The translations under genes were made by a program, and so were the position numbers. This document shows positions 46,036 to 57,686 of a stretch of DNA of 64,000 bases, one piece after another. Position 1 is the stretch's first letter, and every line of letters begins with the position of its first letter. The DNA is from Symbiotaphrina buchneri. Lineage: Eukaryota; Ascomycota; Symbiotaphrinales; Symbiotaphrinaceae. The DNA lies in the NCBI GenBank assembly GCA_001599915.1, contig BCIG01000010.1, positions 722,006-786,005 on the forward strand. The letters run 5' to 3'. The notes below the pieces were generated by a model. The model saw nothing but the letters and a program-made list of their open reading frames with translations, made no database searches and was not told the origin of the DNA.

Positions 46036-46658
46036 TCAGAAGAACGTTCCTTCGTCCGGAACCCTGTCAATGGCCCCAAGATGGATGGGTGACCTCCAAT
46101 ACTTCAACATCTCTGACCACACCTTGTCCTTACTGCCCTTTTCGAGGAGCCCCTTCTCCTCCAAGTCTTTTATGAAGGTGGCCTGCCAAAACGCACACCC
46201 TTCTTGGTTCTCAGAGAAATTGTATTGGTCTCTCTTCTTCTCAATTATGAGGTCCAGGATTTTGGAGACCGTGACCTTGCTCTTGTTTTTGCCTTTAAAG
46301 GCAAGCGTGACTGTCTTTCTTGCAGCCTCCGATTTGGTCTGCAGTTTCGATTGGACAGCTAAAATGCCTCGCAGGCCGTCCTCCCCTCCGCCGGTGGTCA
46401 TGTTGACCTTGATGCTTTTATAGTCATCCTCCCCCCGCAGTTGTAGAAATGTGACCCAGTGGTTGACTGGGGTTCTTCCCTGACTGGTTGGCGTGTTTAA
46501 CTTGTTAGGATATGCGACGCAGTGGATATGAGTGACTTTATGTTCGAGGTGTTCTGCCTTGAAGGCCCTGACGTCCCATTTCTCCGTCCCTGGCAAGATA
46601 TCAGCTAATTGGCCATCCGCTGCAATGGATTGCACTCACCCTTTGGTAACTCCGACAT
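46036..46658 (-). CDS. DUF7770-type fungal protein (intact copy)
   Basis: Exons 46658-46640 (MSELPKG) and 46589-46036, joined over a 50-bp intron, encode 190 residues. The features fit the fungal family that I know as DUF7770: NHWVTFLQL followed by YKSIKVNMTTGG, ILAVQSKL, the helix VSKILDLIIEKKRDQYNF, and the diagnostic EGCAFWQATFIKDLEEKGLLEKGSKDKVWSEMLKYW. There are no signal peptide, membrane segments or known catalytic motif. The function of the family is unknown. A frameshifted relative lies 1.3 kb away at 44551, and decayed HNH_2 copies flank both, so this is the only surviving member of a local set. Confidence 0.75.
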
Positions 46659-47235
46659 TGCTAGATTAGATGGGATGATGGAAGATGTGTATGTTTGGGT
46701 TTAGTATTTGGAAATCGAGTTCCTCAGTGGTCGAAGCTTTCAAGACGACGAGATGGTGTAGTCGTAACACCGTGAGTAGAATCAAAGGTAATCAAGTGGA
46801 AAGTGGCTTCCGTCGCTTCTCTGTACGCTTAGTGACGCGTGTCTGCTCCATGTTAATGTGTTCATTGAGGTATAGTAGTGAATGGGCAATGACCAGCAAC
46901 CTCTGGCAGGTGAATTGCCTTACGATCGTGGTCTACAAGCAATTACAGTCATTACGGCAATCTATTCATTTATTAACAAAGCCTTTGATCTGACACGCCA
47001 ATCCAGCATTCTCATCTCAAGTGGCTTTGGGTGAGTCCTTCCTTTCATAGCTATATCACTTGGTGTTGTAGAGGAGGGGCGGTCATACAGCCTCGGGACA
47101 ACATAGCCTTCAGCCAATCAGAGGCCCTCGCTTCACATCCAACTCTAAGCGACGCGAATTTCGCAGCCTTATGACTCTTCTCTCGTAGCCACTCTTCCAT
47201 CTTCTTACACATCTCCTCCACCTTGAATCGACAAC
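46659..47235. other. Intergenic region without recognisable gene
   Basis: 577 bp between the divergent DUF7770-type gene and the APH-like kinase. No gene or repeat is recognised; both promoters lie here. Confidence 0.4.
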
Positions 47236-48309
47236 ATGTCTCAATCGACAACCATCGTCACCCAGCTGCATAAGCGTCAGCGTATCATCCTCAAGTCGGT
47301 CTCTGACGATGCACTGTGTGCGACATCTGGTGGAATCTCGAGCGACACTGACATCACACCCAAACCGGCCACGGACGCGCCTTTTGACGAGGAGAAGCTC
47401 CTGACATACGACTCTGACACCCTGTCAAAGTACATCTTGCAAGCTCCAAAGCTCGAGGACCCCAGTGCGATTGGGAACTCTACGGTGGCGTTGCTCTCTT
47501 CTAATCTTGTCGCAAAATACACACCTCCCGAAGAACTTCAAGATGTGCTCAGGGCAGTGGAGATGGCCGATGCTTTGGGCATACCCGTACCAGCAATCCG
47601 ACGTACGGTCATCAAGAGCAACAAGAAGGTAGCGCATGTTGTCATGGAGCGCATCCATGGAGAGACCCTTGAGGAGTGCTGGCAACAATTGAGCTGGTTC
47701 AAAACAATACGCCTTGCACTCCAGCTACGTCGCTATATCAGACTTATGCGCACTCGCACTTCACCAAGCGTCGGCAGCATCGACTCTGGACGCGCCAACT
47801 CGATCTGGTTGGAAGATTCCTATAGCCTGCCACCCCGTGCGAAGCCTCAAGCGATCGTTGATTTTCTCCGGTTCTGGGTGAATTTCATCCCCGTCCACCA
47901 ACGCCGGCGCGAAGCATCGCTACCAAAGCCACCACACCGTCCTGAAAAGTTCTCGCCGACCGAGGCCACGCCACTCGTCTTCACACATCAAGACCTCGCT
48001 CCACGAAACATGATCTTGGACAAACATAATTGTCTCTGCCTGATTGATTGGGATTGGGCTGGATGGTACCCGAAGTATTTTGAGTATGCAGGGATGCATA
48101 ACATGGTTGGGCAGGACGACTGGTCTAAGTGGGATAAATGGAGGTGGAACTTGTTCTCATGGATCTCGGTCGGATGGTGGAAGAATGAGTCATGGGCTAT
48201 GTCGACTGCGAAGAGCAATTTCACCATGTTTCCGTATGGAAGGAAGAACATTGTCCTTGAGGAAGGTGCAGAGCCCTTTGATATGCATCGGAGACGGCCG
48301 GGGATGTAA
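47236..48309 (+). CDS. APH-family phosphotransferase-like protein
   Basis: An intronless gene of 357 residues. The catalytic loop is FTHQDLAPRNMILD (Brenner motif HxDxxxxN with the catalytic Asp and metal-binding Asn), followed by CLIDWDWAGWYPKYFE, whose Asp is equivalent to the DFG aspartate. The N-lobe has VALLSSNLVAKYTPPEE (lysine-bearing strand) and VVMERIHGETLEECW (hinge). Such aminoglycoside-phosphotransferase-fold proteins are abundant in Eurotiales and mostly uncharacterised; they phosphorylate small molecules or have lost activity. The key residues are present here, so activity is plausible. There is no signal peptide. Confidence 0.88.
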   Translation: MSQSTTIVTQLHKRQRIILKSVSDDALCATSGGISSDTDITPKPATDAPFDEEKLLTYDSDTLSKYILQAPKLEDPSAIGNSTVALLSSNLVAKYTPPEELQDVLRAVEMADALGIPVPAIRRTVIKSNKKVAHVVMERIHGETLEECWQQLSWFKTIRLALQLRRYIRLMRTRTSPSVGSIDSGRANSIWLEDSYSLPPRAKPQAIVDFLRFWVNFIPVHQRRREASLPKPPHRPEKFSPTEATPLVFTHQDLAPRNMILDKHNCLCLIDWDWAGWYPKYFEYAGMHNMVGQDDWSKWDKWRWNLFSWISVGWWKNESWAMSTAKSNFTMFPYGRKNIVLEEGAEPFDMHRRRPGM

Positions 48310-49566
48310 CCTTGCCCAGCATGGTTGCACCTTAGATACGACAGTCACGGGAACATGGATATGAGACGCATTTCCCTGGCGCTTTGGTATTTTAGGGCAG
48401 ATGGTAGCATGCTACATTGAGGCATATGGTTGGGGGTCCAACATAGCAATAGAACCTTTGTTCTCTCTACACTCTGGACTGCCTATTCTTGGCTGAACTG
48501 TATTTCGAAATGATTCGAAGCTCTGTCGACTCAAACACCCGGTACAGTCCTCGCTTTACCAACGATGCTTCGACCAACATTTCATACCATCGTGGGCGTT
48601 CTAATGTGACTGCATTTGACCACTCTCGGATCTCCTCCACCATGCAAAGGCAAGTTGACGTCCGCCACCACCACTCCCTGTCTTTTGAAGTAAGCGTCAT
48701 GACATCCCAGCAGAGCGACCAATCAAGCCTGTGCATCATCTGATTCGCTGCTACAGCCGGTACCACAATCTCCCGGGAATGAAAGACAAGATCTCCGGTG
48801 TGACGAATCTCCACAAGGACCACCGAGAAAAAAGAAACCCATGACCGCAAGCACATGGACCAGCCAGGACCACTCATCGCCCAGCCGGGCGCGCCCGCAA
48901 AAGCGGGGTACAGCCGCACAACGCGCAATAACAGCACGGGGCTAAAGAGCCGTAATGAGCCAACCGTCCGGGGTCATATGTCAGGCACCACCCGGACCAC
49001 CAGGACCACCACTGGTAGGGGGATTCGGGAAGCAGAAAGAGAGGATTGCCTGCGGTAGGTAACGTTGTGCTCACAGCAAGAGCTAGCGCGGGATCCCTGA
49101 AACACCGGTGCGCCGGGGTCATCTGGCCACCCCTGCACCCGCCCGATCTGGCAGCAACCCCGGTCAGGCGCACCCCCCGGCTAATTTGCAATAGGGGGAG
49201 ACGACATGATGATGGACGAAGCGGACGAGCCGGGCAGGGCGCGCGGCGCGTGGGTAAAATGCAAAAAGATTGGAGGGGAGGCTGCAAGCCTCAGCAAGGA
49301 GGGTGGGAGGGTCTGGAGCAACGTTACTGGAGATTTGTGAGCTGTGTGTAATTCGCGCAACGGCTGACCTTGCTTTGAGATGAGGGCGGCATGGGGAGTT
49401 GTTGTCAGATGCATTGAGGAAGATTCAGGGGCTGAAGAAGGCTGTACAAATGCCCGTCCTTTGGTCCTTGGGGAATGGAGTGAGGAACTGAGACTCGTCG
49501 TATCTGATCGAGCCTGCAGTGCTAAGCTTCTGATGATCAACCACTACCCCAGATAGGCTGACAGCA
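48310..49566. other. Intergenic region without recognisable gene
   Basis: About 1.26 kb. A 156-codon minus-strand open frame (48467-48937) and its plus-strand counterparts overlap each other and resemble nothing known, so I do not call them. The promoter of the GH55 gene lies at the right end. Confidence 0.4.
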
Positions 49567-52456
49567 ATGTTCTCCGTTTTCGTCTCTACTCTCGCGTACA
49601 CACTTCTCATCCTACTACAACCCTATCTCGTCTCCTCTCAACATGTCCACTACACGCCCGCCGAGGTGCAATCCGTCGTCGATTCCGCTCTGAACGAATT
49701 CGCAAATTTCACGGGCTACCACGGTCCCACTGGGACTGCAACTGCTGCTCCAGTCAACGGCCCTCATCATGGTCCACAGCCGAACGCCGCGGGAGCGACG
49801 CCGGCGCCGTACTGGATGGAGACGATTGCGCATCAAGGATATGCACCGTACGCGGAGTCTGGCTACCAGGTGTTTCGTAATGTCAAGGACTACGGCGCCG
49901 CAGGTAAGTCATCTTTCAATAAAGTTGTCAGGAGCGCGCTCACAGAATCTAGGTGACGGTGTCACGGACGACACTGCCTCCATCAACAGCGCCGTCAGCA
50001 GCGGCGGGCGTTGTGCGCCAGGGAGTTGTGCGTCGACAACGACGACACCTGCGGTGGTCTATTTCCCCGCGGGCACGTACTTGATATCATCCCCAATCGT
50101 GGACTACTATTTCACGCAAATCATCGGGAATCCAAACGCCATGCCGACGCTGCTGGCAACACCGACCTTCAGCGGTACGGGTGGCTCGTTTGGATTGATT
50201 GACGGGGACGTGAACCGCGGCTTTGGCTCGACGAATATCTTCTACCGGCAGGTGCGCAACCTGGTGTTCGACATGACGCAGATCCCGGGCACGTCTGCTG
50301 CTACGGGAATCCATTGGAATACAGCGCAGGCGACGAGTTTGCAGAATGTCGTGTTTAAGATGAGTGATGCGCCTGGAACGCAGCACCAGGGCCTGTTTGT
50401 TGAAGACGGTAATTTCTACCCTGACACACCCTAGCCAGTGGCCACACAAACAGACCATGACTGATAATGTCCAACTTACAGGCTCTGGGGGATTCATGTC
50501 CGACCTGGTCTTCTACGGCGGACTCTACGGCGCCAACATCGGCAACCAACAATTCACAATGCGGAACCTGACCTTCTACAACTGCGTCACGGCCATCTCG
50601 CAGATCTGGGACTGCGGCTGGACGTACAAGTCGCTCAGCATCAACAACTGCAGCGTCGGCCTCGATATGTCTGCCGGGGGCCGCACCGATCAGGCTGTAG
50701 GCTCCGTGACCATCATTGATAGCCAGATCAGCGATACGCCCGTTGGGATCAGGACCGCGCATGACTCTAGTAGTTCCCCGCCCGCCGCCGGCAGTCTGAT
50801 CCTGGAGAATATTGTTCTTGACAACGTCCCCGTTGCCGTGGAAGAACCGGATCTCCTCCTGGCTCTTGCCGGAACAACTGGTACGACCACCATTGCAGCG
50901 TGGGGTGAAGGCCACGAATATACGCCCAACGGGCCTACCAACTTCGAGGGCTCCTTCACGCCCACCTTTCGTCCAGCCTCCCTCCTGTCCGGCTCCAAAT
51001 ACTACGAACGTTCCAAGCCACAATACGAGACTCTCTCCTCGACACAATTCTCCAGCGTGCGCAGCGGTGGCGCGCGCGGCGACGGTGTAACCGACGACAC
51101 GGCAGCGCTGCAAGCAACCATCAACGCCGCCGCGGCCGTTGGCAACGTCGTCTACTTCGACTACGGCATCTACAAAGTCACCAGCACTTTGACCGTGCCC
51201 GCAGGCTCCAAGCTCGTCGGCGAGACATACGCCGTCATCATGTCGAGCGGGTCCTTCTTCGCGGACATGTCCAACCCACAGCCCGTCGTGCGCGTGGGCG
51301 CAGCAGGCGGCGCAGCGGGCCAGGTCGAGTGGAGCGACATGGTGGTCAGCACACAGGGGGCACAGGCAGGCGCGGTGCTGATCGAGTGGAACGTTGCCTC
51401 ACCGTCTGGGGCTCCGTCGGGGATGTGGGACGTGCATTCCCGCGTGGGCGGGTTCACGGGCTCGGATCTGCAGGTGGCGCAGTGCCCGACGACGCCGAGT
51501 GCGGATACGGTCAATAACAACTGCATTGCGGCGTTTATGACGATGCATGTCACCCCTGCGGCTACAGGCCTGTATCTGGAGAATGTCTGGCTGTGGACGG
51601 CAGATCATGATATCGATGACCCGAGCCTGACGCAGATCACGGTGTATGCCGGCAGGGGCCTGTATATCGAGAGCACGACGGGAACGATTTGGCTGTACGT
51701 TTGGGACCCTGATCCCACTGTGCCAAATGACCATACTGACATCGGTGGACAGCGTCGGCACGGCCGTCGAGCATCACACGCTGTACCAGTACCAATTCGC
51801 CTCCACACTGGATGCATTCATGGGCCAGATCCAGACCGAAACTCCGTACGCTCTTGCCCCTAATCCCCTTTCCCCCTCTATCCCCTTTTCCTTCCAGCCC
51901 ACTAACAGCAACACACGCACGCGCAGGTACTACCAACCGAACCCGAACGCGCTCCAACCCTTCCCATACGACGCCTCTCTCAACGACCCCGACTTCGCGA
52001 CCAGCTGCGCGGGCAGCAGCGCGAACTGCGCCGCGGCGTGGGGTCTGCGTGTGCTCAACTCCCAGAATATACTAGTGTATGGAGCGGGGCTGTATTCCTT
52101 CTTCAGCGATTACTCGACGAGTACGTTTCCCCCTTCTGCCCCTGCTCCCTCAACCGCCCTGGTCCATTCCCTCCCCCTTTGCTTTCTCTTAGACCTTCGA
52201 CAAGACATACCCCGGACCCATACCGATGCTGAATGGTGTTGCTGCCGTAGCCTGCTCCGACCAAGGCGGCGCCGAAGCCTGTCAGTCCGCGATCGTCAGC
52301 CTGGAGGGCAGCGATGTGGACGTCGATATCTACAATCTGAACACGGTGGGCACGACGAATATGATTCAGATCAATGGCGCGAGCGTCGCGAGCTATGCCG
52401 ATAACCTCGACGGCTTTGTCGATACCATTGCCCTGTTTAGAAGTAGTGGCTTGTAG
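49567..52456 (+). CDS. GH55 exo-beta-1,3-glucanase, secreted
   Basis: Six exons, 49567-49903, 49953-50408, 50482-51694, 51753-51845, 51927-52120 and 52251-52456, give 832 residues. A signal peptide (about 1-24, ending LVSSQ) is followed by two right-handed beta-helix modules. Each opens with the pectate-lyase-3-like signature: VKDYGAAGDGVTDDTASIN, and SVRSGGARGDGVTDDTAALQ some 350 residues later. The N-terminal ASTTTTPAVVYFPAGTYLI and the C-terminal TCSDQGGAEACQ segment are typical of GH55 exo-glucanases, which release glucose from beta-1,3-glucan in walls. The last intron is 130 bp; a nearer acceptor at 52192 would put the end out of frame, so I used 52250. Exon lengths sum to an exact multiple of three. 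Confidence 0.92.
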
Positions 52457-53098
52457 GTTAGTTAGGTGCGTTGGGGATGCGCTGATGATGGGGGTGGGAG
52501 GTGGAAGGTGGAAAGGNTGTGCAGCAGGGTCTGGAGGACGTGGGGAAGGGTAAACGAGGTTTATTGCGGATTAGTGGTGTATCTGTACTGTGCTGTGAGT
52601 GAGTAATTACGTGGTGGGGATGATGATAATGAGGTGGGATTGACAATGATATGTTTTTGTATCTTCAGCATCTGCGATGCCTGCGCTCGTTTTGTAGATA
52701 TCGCGCTTCGCTGTTCCCGCATCATAACCTTCTATCCCACCATGGAGCGGACCTAGCCCATTCCCAGAACAAATACCAACGCCATGCATCGAGTCTGACT
52801 CCACCGCGGCCAAGCAACGCGGCAACGGTATCCTGCTCGTCCTCTTCCTCACAACACTCCTTCCTGTCCTCTTCCCCTCATTCGCAGCACGTCTACTTCC
52901 TGCCCAGAAACCCGCAGAACCACACTCCTCACCCTCTCCCACGTCCCCGGACAAGCCGCCGGGTTCGGGGTCGGGCTCAGCACGTGGCGCCGCCTCTTGT
53001 GCCTCTTTTCATGCCCCTGTTCATCTCTTTCAGCCTCAGGACCGGCCTTGCACACTGTCACAGTAGCTTCGCGAAATCTTGCCGCTCTGGTCAGCGGC
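52457..53098. other. Intergenic region with one ambiguous base
   Basis: 642 bp with only chance-like open frames. Position 52517 is an N, the only ambiguous base that I noticed in the window. Confidence 0.4.
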
Positions 53099-54759
53099 TC
53101 AGAGTCGGGATGAGTGCCAATGACTTGGAAGATTGTGTGGTTTTCTCTGTCGAATAGGTTTAGACCCCAATGTTATTCGTAGTTCTCCTGGTTGGTGAGG
53201 CTGCACATTGCCACAGCGACTCTTGCTCAAAGCCTGAGATGTTCCATGCGATAGCCACCGGTGTCGACTCCCGGCGATACGCCCCAGGGACGTCCAAAAA
53301 TTTGTCTTCTCCTTTACAGCATTAGTTAAGTCTCTGTTGCTTTGGTCCCTTGCATGTGGGTACGCGATTATGAAGCGGAAGCAGGTATCTCCTCGCAGTT
53401 GACCAAGAAACTCGAATTCTTTCCCGTCAATGTCCTGTTTCATGTCAGAATGAATGAAAACCGTTGCGAACAGGGATGCAAACCTTCCACTTTATCTCCC
53501 GAGTCACTGGGCGTTTAACTCCTTCGATGTCCCGAAGAACCTTTGCTTCACCGCAGTCTGGTTCTCGTTCTTGCGGTTTACAACCGCTAGATTTATAGCT
53601 ACACGAGCTTGCTGGGCCTTTGTCAGCCACCGGCTCGCCAGCGGTTCGTCAAAGACCCGGATGTATTGCCTCCGTAGAGAGGAGAGCAGGAGATCTTCCG
53701 CGAAAGGGAAACCAGTGTCTATTCTCAGAGATTACACACCCAGCAAAACCCAACCTTCCTAGTCTCAACTCTGGTGGTACGCTGAACACAGTGTACTTCT
53801 CATCTTGGGCGTTGAAATAGGTGATGACGAAGCGGAAGTATGGATACCTCCTGGCTGGCCTATTTGGCCGCGAAACTTCAATTCTCGCCCGTCCATATCC
53901 TATTCACTGCGGCAACCGAACCCAAGATTATGATGAAGGGAAGCCCACTAAGACTAACTACCCACTTTCAGTGGGCCACATTGCCGGCGCCAAAGTCGCA
54001 TTCGATAATTTCGTCATCCTTCTCCTTTCTGCCGACCAGTGGCGGCGGTAAAGCTCGATGGTCGTCAAACATACTGGCTGGATACGCACACTACCATCAT
54101 TGCCTGGCTGTCTTCGATAAGGGCCAGGTAGCCCCCAAGGGTGCCACCTCCATCTTCGCCTTGCAATCCTATTGCTGACCCCATGTCCGGTTGTTGAGGG
54201 TAAGGCCAGCGCTGTGGCCTGCCTCCGAGCATCATCACAGAACCCCGTATGAACTCGAATTCAAGCTTTTGCCTTCCGTCGACCAGAATGCGCTTCCAGA
54301 TGGTCTCGCCATCTTTCACGGGCTCTGGAATGCATGGCAGATTGGCAGTTTTACCAGTATGTAACCCTTGCTCAATGGTGCTTTGCAACGTGATGCCTGT
54401 ATATCAACCATTTAGCTTTTTCGTTCTCCATCATATACATAGGTTATAGTTACATACCGTTCCCTAGACCCCTCAGGTCCAACCCATCGACCCCAGAAAC
54501 ATCATCCAACACCGGACTAGACATCCTTTTGACAACAACCTCGAAATCCATCATCCTTGAACGTCCACAAAGCAGTCATGCCAACGACTCGGCACGATGT
54601 GCGCAGCATGAACCCTTCGTCGGGTCCAGATACCATCTGCCATCCAGTGAGATGGCAGTACACTGCCGTGACATTTTTCGCTTGGTAGTAGGCCAGAACA
54701 TCCCGTCGAAAGGCTTCCTGATTAGACATGGTCTTCTTTTGCTTTGAAAGTGCCGTCAT
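53099..54759 (-). pseudogene. Decayed HNH_2-type nuclease-domain gene(s)
   Basis: Read on the minus strand: MTALSKQKKTMSNQEAF, DVLAYYQAKNVTAVYCHLTG, then in a shifted frame VHAAHIVPSRW, KRMSSPVLDDVSGVDG, an intron (54397-54456), and ITLQSTIEQGLHTGK followed by EPVKDGETIWKRILVDG. Further on, DMDGREIEVSRPNRPARRYP, YIRVFDEPLASRWLTKAQQA and TAVKQRFFGTSKELNAQ follow. Then comes a second C-terminal module beginning DIDGKEFEFLGQ with CFRFIIAYPHARDQ. Two copies of the xDGxE...YFRF/CFRF module suggest either an internal duplication or remnants of two tandem genes. Frameshifts and stops between pieces show that it is not translated as one protein. The AHIVP core marks it as the fungal HNH_2 group. Confidence 0.6.
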
Positions 54760-55496
54760 TATGCCTGAGTATGGTTAATCGAAACATGGCATCAGAGAAT
54801 CCGACACGCAGGACAGTATTTTCAGTTGCCTTGCGGGGTTTCAACCCGCTGGGGTGGATATTAGAAGAGAAGGAGTAAACGTGCTGATTCGTATATATAG
54901 ACAGTCTGGAAATATAACACCAAGCAGAAGAAAATGAAATCGAATGGGAAGACGACGCATAGTGTGTGTATATTTTTATACATATCTATATATATAGCAC
55001 TATCCATCCTTCCACAACCCCAGCATGACAACGCAACTTGCAGGAAAATCCCAGCGGCACCAAACAGTGCCAGGTGCTGATCACTCCATTTATGCCCCTG
55101 CCTCAAAGTTTGCTACCTGGGCTTGTGGGTCCACGTGCCGGGTTTAATCGAGCGGGGTAAGGGTATAGCAAACAAAGTTAAACGTGCCGTGAATGTCGAG
55201 GGGACGCCGGTGTGAAGCCCGGGGGCGGGGGGCCGGGTGTGAATTGATGTGTTATTATTACTGACCGCCCCGACTGCTTCCCGGACGGCAGGGGCTCGTT
55301 GGCTTTCTCCTGGTAACCTGTACATGCGGGCTCTGAGAGGTTAGGTCGATTTTGCTGCCTTGTAAAAATGAAACCATGAAATTAATATTGAGTGGTGGCT
55401 GTGGTGCCTTGCCCTCCTATCCCTAACGCCTTTCATGCTGCGAGCCCCTTCACACCAGCCTCTATCATACAATCCCCAAACCTCCCCCTCCCATCT
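54760..55496. other. Intergenic region without recognisable gene
   Basis: 737 bp, with a short AT-rich run near 54960-55000. No gene or transposon end is recognised. Confidence 0.4.
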
Positions 55497-57686
55497 CTAC
55501 ACAGCCTCAACCTTCTTCTTCTTCTGCCTAATATCCTTCCAGCCCATGCCCCACGCAAAGACAAAGCAACAAACCGCACATCCCGCAGTCAAATAAAACA
55601 CGCGATCCACACTCGTCGCATACGCTTTCAACACGCCCGGCAACTGCGCCGGCGTGAGCACATCTCTAATCCCCGTCGCGCCCGCGTTAATCACCACGGC
55701 CGGATTGACGGTCGGAGACTCCTTCGGCACCTCGGTTCGCAGACTGTTCGTGAAGATCGTCTGCGCGAAGGTCAGGAAGATGGCTCCGCCGAGTGTCTGT
55801 GAGAAGACGACGAGTGACATGGCGACGGAGATTTGTGCGGGTGGGAGAGAGTTTTGCACGGCGATGATGGCCTGGGGGCAGGGTTAGGAGGTTTTCGCAG
55901 GGGAGGGGAGGGTGCGGGACTGACCATTTGGAAGCCAAGGCCGCGGCCGGCGCCGAGGAGGATTTGGTAGCCGACCCATTTGCCCGTGGGTGTGCTGGAG
56001 GACCATGTTGCGATCAGGCCGTTGGCGATCGCTATTATCACTCCACTGACAACGGAGAACGGGAGATAATACCCGACCTTCCCAACTTGAGGCCTGTCAG
56101 CAAGGCGCTCACAAGCTTTAAATCAAGAAAGGTGGGAGAAGACTTACCAGCAACGCCCGCGAGGACCGCGAAGAGGAGTTGACTCAGGATGCTAGGCAGC
56201 ATGTAGATACCGCTCATCATCGGCGAGGTCCCCTTGATCGATTGGAAGTATACGGGGAGATAGAAGGCCGCGCACATCAGCGTCGACATGAAGAAGCACA
56301 TGACCAGGCAGCTGCACCAGACGATTCGTTTGCTGATCATGCTGAATGGGATCATGGCTAAGTCGCCTTTGCGGTGCTCCCAGAATAAGAAGACGATGAA
56401 GGTGCCACCCGCGCCGCAGAATAGCCCGATGACGGTGGCGCTGTTCCAGGCGTATTGATTGCCGCCGTATTGCAGTGCTAGCAACAGCATGATTGCTGCT
56501 GGAGCGAAGAGAGTGAATCCGGTCAGGTCGAGCTTCTTCGCCACCAGTTCGTGCCATTTCGAATCGCCCTCGGGCTTGAGGCTCTTGTCGGGAATGGTGA
56601 TGAAGAACAATAGCACGGCGACGAGGCCGCCGATGGGGAGGTTGATATAGAAGCCTGCATGTCATGATTTATCAGTCCCGGAATGCCACGGACAGATGGG
56701 AAACAGAAGAGAATGCCAAAGGTTGACGTACACCACCTCCATGTTGCATACTCAGTAAAAGCCCCGCCGAGCAAGGGTCCTATGACAATACCGAGCTGAG
56801 CGACTGCAATGTTCTAGTCAGTGATGATCGAACAGGTAAACAGGGCTTGACTCAGCCCATCATGATACCGATCATAGCTACGCAGTGCGCCGTTAGTCAG
56901 GAGATTCAAGCCAAGAATAGCAATACGTAGAACTACCTGGACGTTTATGCATCGGCACGGAGTTCGCGATGATTGTGAGACCCCCATTCTCTATACCAGC
57001 TGTCCCAATCCCGGCTACGGCCCGACTGACGATCAACATCTTGGACGAGGTTGAGACGCCGCAGAGGAGAGAGCCCAGTTCGAAGATGCCGAAGAATGTT
57101 AGGAAGGTCCACTGATGCAGATCAGCACGACAGCTTACACAACAGAGACGACGAGTGTACTTTGGTTTCCAGGTACGTGTAGAATTTGCCAGTCAAGGGT
57201 TGAAGAGAGGCGCTGGTCATGGTCAGTGACACTTGCGTGTAGCAGTGGGGATCGAAGTTTTCCAACCTTGCCAGTTGGTACGAACTACCATACCATCCGA
57301 TATCATCGAGCGAGTGGAATTGCGTTGTGATATATGGAATCGCCTATCATTTTGCATCTCGTCAGTCATTTTGATCCCTCGTTCCCACATCTTCTTGTGC
57401 CAAAATGCCTTACAGTTGAGATGATGGACATGTCGAGCAACACCAAAAAGATCACCAGCGTCACCCCAGAGATGACCGAGAGAAGCTTAAGCCCACTGAT
57501 GTACTCCGGCTGCTCGTCTCCGGCCGGCTCCTGCTGTGTAACCGCATCGGCATCCTTTTCCGATTCTTGCGTGGAAGACTCCGTTGTGGACGGCTCTTCG
57601 ACCGTCGTCTCCTTCGCGGCTTCTGGACTCATCTCCACTGCCGCAGCCCTGGGGGCTGCATCCTCCGTCGTAGCCATCTCAGCCAT
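55497..57686 (-). CDS. MFS drug:H+ antiporter, 14-TM (DHA2-type)
   Basis: Nine exons: 57686-57414, 57343-57267, 57212-57161, 57111-56937, 56877 to about 56854, 56803-56732, 56654-56148, 56085-55925 and 55871-55497, giving about 571 residues. After an acidic 65-residue N-terminus come [33 protein letters not shown] (motif with LDxTIV-like DMSIIS), [58 protein letters not shown] (antiporter motif C region) and a 14-helix body ending in KDIRQKKKK. This is the family of toxin and drug exporters such as those of mycotoxin clusters. The donor of the intron at 56804-56853 is abnormal (see findings). All other introns are GT-AG and 49-77 bp. Confidence 0.87.

Noticed and set aside
48467-48937. A 156-codon minus-strand open frame between the APH and GH55 genes
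   Set aside because: It has no recognisable motif and overlaps comparable plus-strand frames, so it is indistinguishable from chance.
52193-52250. Earlier acceptor for the last GH55 intron (AG at 52191-52192)
   Set aside because: It puts the conserved TCSDQGG end out of frame; the acceptor at 52249-52250 restores it and makes the exon sum divisible by three.
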